Source: Spongospora subterranea (taxonomy: Eukaryota > Endomyxa > Phytomyxea > Plasmodiophorida > Plasmodiophoridae). Taken from it: a DNA stretch of 24,809 bases. Location: NCBI GenBank assembly GCA_900404475.1, contig OUQQ01000271.1, positions 1-24,809 of the forward strand, written 5' to 3'. The notes beneath the pieces were generated by a model. That model was not told the DNA's origin and did no database searches. It saw only the letters and a program-made list of their open reading frames with translations. Position 1 is the stretch's first letter, and each line of letters begins with the position of its first letter. Of this stretch, positions 9,897 through 19,178 are shown piece by piece. The position numbers were made by a program, and so were the translations under genes.

Positions 9897-10721
9897 TTAC
9901 TGGACTAGAAGGATTCGTCGAAGCGAATCAACTGCATCGTTCAGGTCACCGCCTTCTTCAACAATATCGACAATGGACAACATCACAACGGCCTGTAAAA
10001 TGGATTTAAAAAAACGAAGATTGCGCAGTACATGACGTACCTGGGAATCTCTTGCAATAATTAAGTTTTTCATTAGACCTTGCTCATGTTTGGAAATAAA
10101 ACCGTTATCCATTAACTTTGATAAAAAATTAAATAAAAGGCGAAAATTCTCTCGACAAAATATTTTTTTCTCATCAAATTTGGGCGTTGCCATCGCCACA
10201 GAATAAGCTATTTGTTGATCACTGGAATCCACAGGAACTGCTGACGCTGCAGTCTCCTTCGGTGCAACTTTCCTGACCGTCCCCAGATTGGCACTGATTT
10301 GAGAAGCATTGACAACTTCGGGCAGTTTCTTAGTCGCCTTGAACTTGAACTTTTTCGATAAATGAACCGAAATCGGGGCGGCAGCTTCTGTGGGTCTTGC
10401 TAGGGGTGGGACAACGGACGCATGATGACGAATACATTCTTCACAGGCGAAGGTGCGCTGGTCCGATATTCTCCCTTGATGATTAACACACTCTTTGTGC
10501 CAAACGTAAGTGCACCCTTGACAGGGGACCAAGTTCTTTACTCGAGCATAGCTTCGACATTGCGCGCAGTGACGCTCATGAACGCCGTCCAACCCATTTC
10601 TTGCCAATTCAAGCACCTGAATGACAAGTTCGGTGATAGAAAACAAACAGACCCTGGACGAACTGACCTGAAGAACACGCGTTTCATCATGATGTACTCG
10701 ATAGTTTGGTTGGTTCGACAT
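9897..10721 (-). CDS. PHD finger protein
   Basis: Three exons (10721-10668, 10616-10041, 9992-9897) give 241 aa. Both introns (51 and 48 nt) are multiples of three without stops, so an unspliced reading also stays open. I removed them because their GT..AG ends, pyrimidine tracts and lengths match the other introns here. Residues about 28-75 form a C4HC3 finger: CAQC, then CQGC, then WHKEC and finally FACEEC, spaced as in PHD domains that read histone H3 tails. The middle is basic and Ala/Pro-rich; the C-terminal 80 residues are helical (ENFRLLFNFLSKLMDNGF). Likely a nuclear chromatin reader. Start MSNQPN was chosen because the longer unspliced ORF begins with an unlikely hydrophobic leader. 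Confidence 0.65.
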   Translation of the reverse strand: MSNQPNYRVHHDETRVLQVSSSRVCLFSITELVIQVLELARNGLDGVHERHCAQCRSYARVKNLVPCQGCTYVWHKECVNHQGRISDQRTFACEECIRHHASVVPPLARPTEAAAPISVHLSKKFKFKATKKLPEVVNASQISANLGTVRKVAPKETAASAVPVDSSDQQIAYSVAMATPKFDEKKIFCRENFRLLFNFLSKLMDNGFISKHEQGLMKNLIIARDSQVRHVLRNLRFFKSILQAVVMLSIVDIVEEGGDLNDAVDSLRRILLVQ

Positions 10722-10875
10722 AAAATCAGTGAGATCAGCCAGGCGAGGGCGTCTATAGAGCAAGATAAGACGTAGGACTATAGTACATTGCACCCAAAAA
10801 TTGTGAAAAAGACCCGGCAATGACACAAAACAGATCAGTCTCAACCATTCGAAAATCCGAGGTCAGCATTCTGAC

Positions 10876-11196
10876 TCAATAAACAACATACTTGTCTCCA
10901 GATAAAGTCCTTCGCCGCTCAATGTGCCACATTCTGACTCTGAGTGATAAAGGAGTCCATCGGGCCGAGAGCGGCAATGCTAACAACGTCGCCAGAGGCA
11001 GCATCGCCGAAGCGTTGGGCGATGGACCCGGTCCGGCAGCCAAGGACGACGTTGGAACATGTGTGGGCGATGATTCTTCAACAGGGACCGGGGCTGCCTC
11101 ACCCGATTCCGAATTGGCGTGATCCTGTCCAGCGGCGCTATCTTCATCCCCCGAGATCGAGACACTACCCCCTTCGTGTCGACGGCGCCGCTTCAT
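10876..11196 (-). CDS. Small disordered protein with basic N-terminus
   Basis: Open frame of 106 aa from ATG 11196: MKRRRRHEGGSVSISGDED, then a Pro/Ala/Glu/Ser-rich stretch, a short Leu-rich segment and a basic end. The Lys/Arg run after Met could be a nuclear localisation signal. No family is recognised and no intron is needed; a 48-nt in-frame intron inside the Pro-rich part is possible. It could also be a 5' exon of the PHD gene downstream. The opposite strand is open too (10892-11122), so coding is not certain. Confidence 0.35.
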   Translation of the reverse strand: MKRRRRHEGGSVSISGDEDSAAGQDHANSESGEAAPVPVEESSPTHVPTSSLAAGPGPSPNASAMLPLATLLALPLSARWTPLSLRVRMWHIERRRTLSGDKYVVY

Positions 11197-11468
11197 ATCC
11201 AGACCGCCTATGGAATATTGAGTGGATAGTACTGGAACCCACAGAACGTGTCTAACCACACACCAATCGGACGATCAGTTGAACGACACACGCGCGTAAC
11301 AATATCGGACAACGAAACGATAACGAATCTGTCCGTCGCGCAAACTCCGTGCATACTGTTACAATGACATATTTCATTTTTACAAAAACATCGAAAACGG
11401 TTTCACAACATCTCTATCTGACATGCGATAATGAGAGACGAAGATATTGCAATAACATTGATTTATGA

Positions 11469-11793
11469 TCATTTGGGGGGGTCGTTTTCAAAAATGGGTC
11501 GCGGACTCCAATTCGCCAAAGGGGGGAACTTCAATCCAGCCGTACAGTCGTCATCTTGACATTGAATGCTGGCTATCGGTGCTGAGTTGATAAATGTACA
11601 GACATGTTGTTGTTTTGGGCCTTTGTTGTAGATACCTACCTTTCTTATACTCACCTTCATCCGAACAGCCTTATTGTGAATGGTTCCCGTCTACTTGCAG
11701 ATAGAGAAAGTAAAATTGATTGCTCTGCGTTTTTCAAAGATTGTTTATGCTTAATGACGCTCGTATGTTTCGCTCAAAACTTACATATCCCAT
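11469..11793 (-). CDS. Tentative 3-exon small protein
   Basis: Exons 11793-11785, 11724-11695 and 11639-11469 joined by 60- and 55-nt introns give 69 aa. The first donor (GTAAGT) is near-consensus and its acceptor follows AACGCAG. The product starts MGYSNQFYFLYLQ and contains SIQCQDDDCTAGLKFPPLAN. There is no match to a family I know. Support rests on splice-site quality and matched phase only. An in-frame alternative for the second intron is 42 nt (11694-11653), ending before GTGAGT. Confidence 0.3.
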
Positions 11794-11899
11794 AACGAAC
11801 CCAAGCCATCAAAGGAATGATATCAATTGATACAAATATTCTAGTGGAACTCGACAATTGCAAATAGAAAAAGAGAACATTTCTGAGTGAGTTCATTAT

Positions 11900-12211
11900 C
11901 TAATAATGGCGGCGGGGCTGTTGAATCCAAAACGGGAACCCGTGCTTGCCTGGACTGTACATAGTCATCTTTCCCTTCTCGTCCTGGGTCCGTATACGCT
12001 CGGCGCGGAGCGCTTGGGCTTGCTCTTGTTCCAAAGTTAGATTCGGCTCCTCCTCTTCGCGCATCTCGATAGTATTGCTGGCCAATGGAGTTACAGCTTG
12101 ATCATCATCAGCTCTTGCGGGGCGATGATATGGCGCTGGCACTCGCGCTCCTCCTGCTTTCCGCGCGGGCATCAAGTTAATATCTTGTGGGGTGATTTCT
12201 TCATCCGACAT
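11900..12211 (-). CDS. DAP family protein (ribosome dormancy factor type)
   Basis: 103 aa from ATG 12211. The N-terminal third has PARKAGGARVPAPYHRPA and the very end is WIQQPRRHY. Both resemble the two conserved ends of metazoan DAP/DAPL1 proteins, an Ala-Gly-Gly-rich (KAGG) motif and a C-terminal (I)QQPR. In frog and zebrafish eggs Dap1b sits on dormant 80S ribosomes with its C-terminal tail in the peptide exit tunnel (established for the family). The middle is Glu-rich and probably disordered, as in DAP. If the call is right, the protein would act in the cytosol on stored ribosomes, for example in spores or cysts. The frame stays open upstream to 12364 with an in-frame ATG; I prefer 12211 because family similarity starts there and the extra 51 residues look unlike DAP. 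No intron. Similarity is from two short motifs only. Confidence 0.55.
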   Translation of the reverse strand: MSDEEITPQDINLMPARKAGGARVPAPYHRPARADDDQAVTPLASNTIEMREEEEPNLTLEQEQAQALRAERIRTQDEKGKMTMYSPGKHGFPFWIQQPRRHY

Positions 12212-12541
12212 GATGTTCAAACGATCGCTAAGCCAATAAACCACTATAAGGCTAAAGTAGCTATTTACCAATGAACATTCGGGACTCTCCCAGCGAACAA
12301 CAACAGTGCGCGCAGTCTGACACCCAGTTAATACTTCTGCAGCTTTATCCATTATCTCAACCATTCTGAAAAATATTCACCACGGGTCGTCATTTTGCTG
12401 CTGACGTTTTCGAGTACATGCGACCGGAAACGAAATAAACACAACCGACTCGAATTAAACGGCTTGGGACAGATCTGTTTATCACATTCGCTCGAATTGA
12501 TATCTTAATAAGCTTGTAATTTTTCTAGACCAGAATCGGCA
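12212..12541. promoter_or_regulatory. Divergent intergenic region
   Basis: About 330 nt between the leftward DAP-like gene and the tentative rightward gene at 12542. Apart from a possible N-terminal extension of the DAP frame up to 12364, I see nothing coding and no repeats. Confidence 0.3.
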
Positions 12542-12940
12542 ATGAGTTTGGTGACGCGTAGAGCTCCAACCTATGCGGTTGGCTGCACAAGCGATGAGTA
12601 AACGCTTTTATCCTTGGGGATCGGTTTGTGATAGTGATCATGGTAAAACGGAGCAGTCGGGTTTATTCGTGATGACGAATTTACCGAAGTTTGACCAGGG
12701 TCTATGTTTATGATCTATGCTTCTGACTTGATCCCGTCGTCAGAATAAACGACAATGGATCAATTTCTGGCCTTGCGAATAATGAATTTGCAAGTTCTCC
12801 GCTTGCATAAGAAAATATGGATCTTGTTGGTCTGGTATTGAATCCTTGTTTTTGTCATTGACTTTCTAGAATCAGAATTGATCGGCGCTTGTACAAATGG
12901 AATATCAGATTTTCTCTGCAAGTTGGCGTTTGGCTACTGA
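12542..12940 (+). CDS. Tentative 4-exon small protein
   Basis: Exons 12542-12597, 12635-12688, 12744-12793 and 12870-12940 (introns 37, 55 and 76 nt) total 231 nt and keep phase, giving 76 aa: starts MSLVTRRAPTYAVGC, ends SDFLCKLAFGY. The last acceptor (TTTCTAG) and the 55-nt intron with CTGAC branch are good; the first intron is unusually short. All three frames are fairly open here, so chance assembly is possible. No family is recognised. Confidence 0.25.
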
Positions 12941-13048
12941 ATCGTAACTTTGTCACGTCCATTTAATGATGTTTCTGTAGTCAAGACATCCACTGTACAG
13001 TACGTACCAAGTTGATTGTGAAGAATCTGGGGCCGCACAACAGGGAAT

Positions 13049-13154
13049 ACATGTTACCATACGTCACATCACATCACCTGCTATCGCTCATGTAGCGAAT
13101 GAAGGTCCGCAACATGTTACCATATGTCACATCACCTGGTACTATTGCTCATGT
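13049..13154. repeat. Two imperfect direct repeats upstream of the helicase gene
   Basis: 13049-13092 and 13112-13154 both read ACATGTTACCATA(C/T)GTCAC, then ATCACCTG, then a tract ending GCTCATGT; the first copy has a 5-bp ATCAC duplication. They lie 80-180 nt before the helicase ATG at 13232, in its promoter or 5' leader. Repeated regulatory sites or a small duplicated transcript leader are possible. Confidence 0.6.
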
Positions 13155-13231
13155 CCGCAAATCACTAATATTAATGACATTGAAATGACCACCTCTTGTC
13201 ACTCGGTTTTGTAATGGCTCTGGCGTGAAAT

Positions 13232-15489
13232 ATGATCAGGTCTTTACGATATTCCTTTACCGCTGAGCAGACGTCGGCTATATCCCATCCAGCCAGAGTT
13301 CTCTTAGTTTATGGGGGGCCTAACTCTGGCAAGACAACTGTAAATTCGTCCATTTCTTTCCCGAATTTCCGTTGATGTTGGCGAGATGTAGGTCATAGCT
13401 GGAAGGATAGCTCATCACATTACAGAATTAACTTGTCGCCCTGATCAAGTGTTAGCGTTCATGCCATCAAGCAGGACCGCTTCAGCTTTGCAAAGCACTA
13501 TCGGAAACATTTTCGGCAATTCAAGTATTCACCGCGATTGTAATATTCAAACATACCATTCATTAGCAATCGATATTCTCAAATCTTATCGAGCTGAGGC
13601 TGGCCTATCCGAAACATTTCGTGTTTTGTCCCCTGCAGAAGAGGCAGTGTTTCTACACAACCGTATAAAAGAAATTCAAGCTACTGAGAAATATCGCCTA
13701 CCTCGTGCACATTCCTCCCTAATTCGCCTATTTTCCACCATTCACAAAGAGCGAATTTCAATTGAACGTTTGCGTCTATCATCTCCTGATATTGCATCCA
13801 TGTTTTGTTCGTTTCAAAACTTGAAGTCGGAGGCCTCTGTGTTGACGTATGATGATGTAATCGACCGAGTAATCGAGTTAATGCTCAATGAGAAAGCCAT
13901 TTCAGAGATCATATCATCGTCGTATTGTTCAATTTTTATCGATAGTTTACAAGAAATGAATAATGCATTATTGCAGTTCCTAGTCAGCCATGTGATCTAT
14001 TTAATTGATTGTCTAATCTCACGCTCCACGTATAGGGACAAATTATCAAACCTAGCACTGCTCAAATAACGGCTACTGTCGACCCTAACCGCTTCGTTAA
14101 ATCTTACTATTATGGTAGTACCGACCCAATTGCCTCGTTTCGTCGTCTTTTTCCGGTCACCGATCAGGCGTATCTGACTTCTTCATTCACCTGCCCAAAA
14201 GTGTGTGCGTCTTATATCTCATACCTAAAGTGTTCATTGACTTCAACAGCAAATCACGTACGCTGCCGAGCAGTTGATTGGTAATAACCGATTGAGCATC
14301 AACAATCTGGGAAAAGTGTTTTCAGGACAACCTGATTCTGAAGGGTCTATCGGGTCAGTTCTTAGTTCGTCATTAGACGAGTCAGTCAGGGCAATTACTC
14401 GATTCATAAATGACGGTATCAAAAACTACAACTGGACGTATACAGATATTTGTATATTATCTCGAAATCTTTCCGATACCCGTGACGTCTCTCGGCTATT
14501 ACGTGAGAACGATATCCCTGTCCACGTTAATGGAGCATCTTTGGACGAGGTCGGATAGCATGATGTCGTTATTCTTACGCTGTTTACGAAGTTCATCCCT
14601 CCCTTTGTAGGCGAATCGTGAGGTTAGGCTGCTAATATCCTATTTGGTAGCCAGCACGCAGCCAAGCAACATCAAGGCTCTGTTCAATGTCATTGCTTCT
14701 TATTCGTTTCAGCCAATAGAAATTTCATCATTATTCGAAGCATGCGATCTGACATCCCCAAGCTGTCAAAGCTTGATGTGGGAGCGCTTACGAAACCCGG
14801 TTTGTACTGCTTCCGATGACGAACAAAGGTTTAGGGATCAGTGCAAGGAGCTATTGAAAACTATCGATTCAATACGAGAAATAGCTGCCTCCAGCAGTAT
14901 CTGGAAATTATCGCGTCTTGTTGCAAATAGGCTGTCATTGGAAAGTTGTCATCTCGATGTGTTTCTAAATCGTGCATCCATGGTCGTATCCGGTCTGGGG
15001 TCGGATCACGCCTTGTTTGTAATACCATACTTGCATAAGGTTTACAAGCTTACCGTAGCCATCATCACACTTTCCGACTTGATATTTGCACAGGTGCTAT
15101 CCCATGATCGGCAATTCTGGGACGAAGTTTCGTCTCCATTTTTCGCATCTCCACCATCTGTCACATCATCTACCATCCAGAAAGCGAGGTATCTGCGTTT
15201 CCCTGTCGTCGTGTTGAATATACCCCCAGATAGATTGCTTCCCGGGATTTATCGTCGAAGGGCACCTGTATTGCCTGACGACGTATTAAATGCCATGTCT
15301 GATGATCCAAATGCTGCATGGATCGAAACACAGCGTCGTCTCGTCTACACCGCCATGACTCGCTCAACAGACACATTTTTATTTGCGTCGTCAACTAGCT
15401 CTCCTGTCACCATGTCTAGATTTATCGACGAGGCTCTTGGAGCGTTCGCTCCAGGGTGCGGCCATCCAAGTGCTTTCCCGGATCAATAA
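13232..15489 (+). CDS. UvrD/Rep-like SF1 helicase, several motifs degenerate
   Basis: Exons 13232-13339, 13392-13991, 14036-14200, 14250-14549 and 14611-15489 (introns 52, 44, 49 and 61 nt, all phase 0) give 683 aa. A further 54-nt in-frame intron (15040-15093) is likely, giving 665. Intact parts: Q-motif FTAEQTSAI, Walker A GGPNSGKTT (28-36), motif Ib-like NIQTYHSLAIDIL, motif IV region QLIGNNRLSINNLGK, and motif VI QRRLVYTAMTRS. Altered parts: Walker B reads IFIDSLQEMN where UvrD has DE.QD; motif III VDPNRFVKSYYYG replaces GDPDQSIY.FRG; motif V TIQKARYLRFPVVV replaces TIHxAKGLEFPVV. The catalytic Glu and motif III Gln are gone, so ATP may bind but hydrolysis and unwinding are doubtful. Nearest eukaryotic relatives by length would be mitochondrial Hmi1 or Srs2. 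No clear mitochondrial presequence. Splicing is clean, so this is a maintained gene rather than a wreck. Confidence 0.8.
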
Positions 15490-15672
15490 TATCGAAAATT
15501 CGATCAGCTAGTCGTGTGTGGTTACATACGAATCATGATTATCGCGTTCGTTAATTTCAATGATTATACAATATCTCTATCAATCACCCTTCAGTCTTTT
15601 TGATGACGTTTTGGAAACAATGTTGACTGTTCCCAGACAATCTGTTCACTATTTTCTGTCACTCATTATGGT

Positions 15673-16823
15673 TTACTGTTCAATGGGTGCATACAATTGG
15701 TCCAAGTCTTCTTCTTCTTTCTTAGGCGTAGCAGTAATGAGGTGAATGCCCACTGGCAACTTCGCATCGTCTTTCGTACTGATGATGTTGGAGTGACCTT
15801 TCCCAGATTCTGCATCAAAATTAGTTAAATGCCCATTTTCAAGAACTTGACGTTGTTCCGCCTTCGCCGGGATAGGCGCGATAGCTTGTATACCTTGCTG
15901 GATATTTGAAATTTGAGGGCCTGAACACCGTTGATTGTCGGTTTGTTTTTGATCCCACATTGTATCTCGAGCGGCCTGTGGCTGCCGTTGACGTGAACCA
16001 TCAACTCGTAATTCTTCATTATCCGGCAAAGCGATACTCTCGTGAGGTTTGTTCATTTTATCATGGCCGTTGCCATGCTCGACTTCACTTTTCTTCTTAT
16101 CGTTCACTGCAATTCTCGCGGCATCATCTTGCCTCAATGGAGTTGTTGTGTTATTTTTCAATACATTGCGATCACCGATCTGCAATTTGCTATCAGCATC
16201 TCCACCATCTTCCATTTGCTCATAATCATCTTCATACTCGTCAATATTATTCTCTGCGTTCTCTTTTCCAGCATCGAGACACTTGGTTCCACCGTGTCTC
16301 TTCATTTTCGTGTTGTTTTTTCTCTTAGTATATTTTTTATCAACTCTTTGCTGATCTGATTGTACTCTCAAGAACCGTCTTCGAATAACGACTCTTTGAA
16401 CCGGCCGGTCTTCTCTCGTCAGAATTCTCAACGCAATCTCATCCTGGATGTGCTTACCAAATGATATTCTGGTAGGGCGCTGTTGATGCCTCACCTTTGT
16501 CCGGTAAAGAAAAATCAATGACACAGAAAACAGAAAATCGATGCAGATTACCAACGGATGATCTGCACCAGCATGGCGCTTCCTTCGTGCTTCATCCTTG
16601 GTTTGACGATCACGTTCGTTGCCTAGCTCGCGCAGACGCCGTTCTGAAAATTCGAAGACAGACGCAGCATGCGATGGATGTTCTAAGATTTCTTTTGTCA
16701 CTTGCTTAAGCAAATCTACACCATTTTAGTTGTCGATGCGCAAACGGGCTTTGAGGATTTACCCAGAATTCCAATCTGATTCAGATATTGGCGATATTGA
16801 TCAGCCGATGGTCTTTTCACCAT
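15673..16823 (-). CDS. MYCBP-like domain with long charged tail
   Basis: Exons 16823-16763, 16715-16552 and 16494-15673 (introns 47 and 57 nt) give 348 aa. Residues 1-45 (ADQYRQYLNQIGILDLLKQ, then a helix with EILEHPS) match the core of c-Myc-binding protein (AMY-1/MYCBP), whose helical fold docks A-kinase anchoring proteins. The Chlamydomonas homologue FAP174 sits in the flagellar central pair (established for the family). Unlike the roughly 100-residue MYCBP, about 290 more residues follow: a basic stretch (VQRVVIRRRFLRV), then an acidic patch (DEYEDDYEQMEDGG) and Gln/Asn/Asp-rich sequence, probably disordered. The first intron has a perfect ACTAA branch site and restores the Met-initiated motif, which makes the start secure. 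The 57-nt second intron is in frame; the unspliced form would carry an out-of-place hydrophobic insert. Confidence 0.7.
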
Positions 16824-17315
16824 CAAAAGAACCTTCGAATGGCCAATCGGTACTATAATCACAACGGTAAGTTGGCGCGTGCACGTTGCCGTATCTGAAT
16901 TCGAGTCACCACGACCATGTCAACAGTCACAAATAAAACGCCCGAAGAAGCCCATCAGCCAAACGTCAAAGCGGTGTCTCTCACGCCAGCCTAGTTCATG
17001 CATTCTGAAATAAGCAGATTTTTCGGCTGTCCGGCCATCCACACGTCACGTCCGCTTCCTGCTCTCTCACAGTGTCTCACCGGGAAACGTTATGCCGGTT
17101 TACGTGACACTGTATGTCATGGCGCTCATGTCGTAACAGCAGATATGTGAACTGGTTGTCTACCCTGGCTCTCCTCTCACAATGTGCCAGAACTACAATG
17201 TCGTGTACCCGATAAACTTGAGTTATTCGATTACAGTACACTGAGAAAGAGAGAGGGCTTAGAAATCCTTATCTCTCAAAATAACAGGTAAATTTAGGGT
17301 TCCTTCAGTGCCACT
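16824..17315. other. Intergenic, no gene seen
   Basis: About 490 nt between two leftward genes. I read both strands and found only frames shorter than 20 codons. It must contain the MYCBP-like gene's promoter. Several CTCTCAC/GTGTCTCAC words occur (about 16975, 17065, 17078, 17174) without a regular period. Confidence 0.4.
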
Positions 17316-17614
17316 TCAAGGTCTCGAATTAAGCGGCTCTGAACAACCAGCACCACAGTAGAGTTTTGTTAGTCTCTGCAAGGCCTATCGCGAACCGATC
17401 AGAAGTTAATGTTTACTTTCCACCGACTGATCTTCAGGAGAGCTTCGCCAGAAAAACCCAATTGTGATAAGACATCAGCAGAACTAATGGGTTCAGTCCC
17501 GCTCAATGTAGATGCTTTGACAAACTTCGTGTATTGTCGACACGGGAGTAATTTGAGAGAGGTCCCATTTCTTTGACCCATCAACAGTCTCAAAACAGCG
17601 TTAAGGACATCGAG
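17316..17614 (-). CDS. PUB-domain-like small protein (5' end unresolved)
   Basis: Two coding blocks, from 17614 (or ATG 17581) to 17417 and 17375-17316, joined by a 41-nt phase-0 intron with GTAAAC donor, CTGAT branch and TTGCAG acceptor. The order LDVLNAVLRLLMGQRNG, CRQYTKFVKAS, then SSADVLSQLGFSGEAL resembles the PUB domain (helix, basic R/K-Y-R/T strand region, final LL..LGF helix) that binds the Cdc48/p97 C-terminus in PNGase and UBXD1. About 85 aa. The residues before 17614 hit a stop, so either translation starts at Met 17581 or a short exon lies upstream, only 62 nt from the divergent gene at 17677. The family call rests on pattern, not alignment. Confidence 0.45.
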
Positions 17615-17676
17615 ATTTTAAAGATTTTCGTAAACTAAATATCTTCATTATGGTGAATGGGCCCTAGCAGTGTGCG
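17615..17676. promoter_or_regulatory. Very short divergent promoter
   Basis: At most 62-95 nt separate the PUB-like gene (-) and the membrane-protein gene (+). Any promoter elements must be shared or overlap the first exons. The tract is AT-rich at its centre (17618-17650). Confidence 0.4.
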
Positions 17677-18721
17677 ATGGAGGACGTGGAGGCCAGGCGG
17701 AAATTCAGCTTGCGCCAGCGGCAACGATCACTAGCCGCTGATGAGATCGCCATGACTCTAGAAGGTGATCCGGATGGCGAACTACCATTCAATATCGAAC
17801 TGCAATCTTTCCCCCAAACAAATGTGAGTTTGCTCTCAAATTATTTCCGATAGAGCACTCATTAGTTGATCATTTTCCAAACTAAACGAAGCTCAAAGAA
17901 TTTCAGTTTAATGACCAGCTATGTCGTTGCTCTCCTATTATAACCAACTGTTTTTTATTTTCATTTGTTTCGTTCAGGAGGTGTTCCCGCAAGCAGTATT
18001 AGGTGGGAAGGCCCTCCCAAGCCGTTCAAAGAACAAGTTCGACACGGCATCGATCTGCACTATCGTCTCAATATTAATCACAGGTGTCGTGATTGTGTTC
18101 ACGATCGTGGCATTGCAAGCTCGTGCCACTGGGCAACAGGTTCCGGCCAATGCTCTCTCCCCTGAACCGACCAACGCCATCTTTGACACCCCTGTTACCG
18201 TTCTAGTAACGGTGCCAACGACAAGTACCATCATTGCAGCTAAATTACGGGCGAGAATGGCGAGAAGTGAGGCGGAGCTGTTTCCCGCCCAAAACGGAAC
18301 AGTATTTCTGATCCTGACCAATTAATACTCTTTTGACGATATGATTGTTCAGGAAACTAACGAATCGCTCGATTTGGTGCTAAGGTCAGAATTCACCACT
18401 ATTGCTCATGTTGTTTTTGTTGAATTCTTGCTACGGTTTGGTCAATTTCTAGTGCCACACTATTTGAGAGAGGCACAGTCGCGAGCATAAGATATCATTG
18501 TTCGAAATTCTTTTGTCTTCAAAAGTTGGCTGTATTAGAGAGTAAAGGGCGCTTATTTATGTTGTAGAGGGACTGAGTCAGATTACGTGATATCATTGGC
18601 CACGCTAAGGCAGCTGATGGCATCGCCTGCAGATGTCAAGGCAATGGCTCTGGATCGGATCTACCTTCGCCATGGAAATCAGCTCGTCACCATAGATTCA
18701 GTCCAAACGCCCACTCAATAA
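17677..18721 (+). CDS. Single-pass membrane protein, unknown
   Basis: Exons 17677-17823, 17978-18301, 18353-18384 and 18568-18721 give 218 aa; introns are 154, 51 and 183 nt. The N-terminal 75 residues are hydrophilic with an Arg/Gln-rich start (MEDVEARRKFSLRQRQRS) and no signal peptide. One hydrophobic span (ASICTIVSILITGVVIVFTI) starts near residue 73. Ala/Thr/Pro/Val-rich sequence follows, then a helical C-terminus (YVISLATLRQLMASPADVK). A type II single-pass topology fits. The last intron may instead enclose an extra exon (from 18453, SATLFERGTVASIRY) using 68- and 43-nt introns; both readings keep phase. The donor after QSFPQTN is GTGAGT. No family recognised. Confidence 0.55.
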
Positions 18722-18797
18722 ATACATTCTCAGGCATTTGTATGAAGCAAAATGTTTGAACAACCATCAAAGGTCATTTTAGTGATAAAACAAATCG

Positions 18798-18941
18798 ATG
18801 ACACTCATTATTCTATTGCTTTCACTGCCATCGACGACCGTTCAGCGAGCGACTGGCCAGCTGATACGCCGTCTGATTGCCTTTGTTTGCGTTAAGATTT
18901 TGAACCGGAGAAAATATGGTTGGGCCGACAAGATCTGGTAA
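18798..18941 (+). CDS. Possible 47-aa secreted peptide ORF
   Basis: ATG 18798 to TAA 18941 encodes 47 aa starting MTLIILLLSLPSTTVQ, which reads like a cleavable signal peptide, followed by a basic helix (GQLIRRLIAFVCVKILNRR). It lies in a 457-nt convergent gap (18722-19178) that otherwise shows nothing. Short ORFs with Leu-rich starts arise by chance, so this is a flag rather than a call. Confidence 0.2.
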   Translation: MTLIILLLSLPSTTVQRATGQLIRRLIAFVCVKILNRRKYGWADKIW

Positions 18942-19178
18942 ACTCGTGATCGAAGCAGCTACGGCAAACTTTCAATTCGCAAGAAGAATTGATGCACGAT
19001 GCTAAAAAACAATAGTGATGGTGAATTAGGAGGGCGTAAAATATGTTGATATATCATTAAGGATCAAAGACAAGAGAATATCGCCTATAGATCGCCACAT
19101 GTTACCTAGATTCACAATATGATCCTCCAAATCACGCTAAACCCCACATATTAACAAAACAAACGGAGAGCAAACTAA

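Noticed and set aside
13449..14558. Helicase fragments as a disrupted bacterial uvrD pseudogene
   Set aside because: Every frame change is explained by a GT..AG intron of typical length in phase 0, so this is a spliced eukaryotic gene and not a decayed bacterial insert.
15906..16359. Plus-strand open frames of 140 and 105 codons
   Set aside because: They are antisense to the Gln/Asn/Asp-rich tail of the MYCBP-like gene; such codon bias leaves the opposite strand open.
16824..17315. tRNA or snRNA genes in the longer gaps
   Set aside because: I looked for T-loop (GGTTCRANNCC) and B-box-like words in this and the other intergenic gaps and found none that pair into a cloverleaf.
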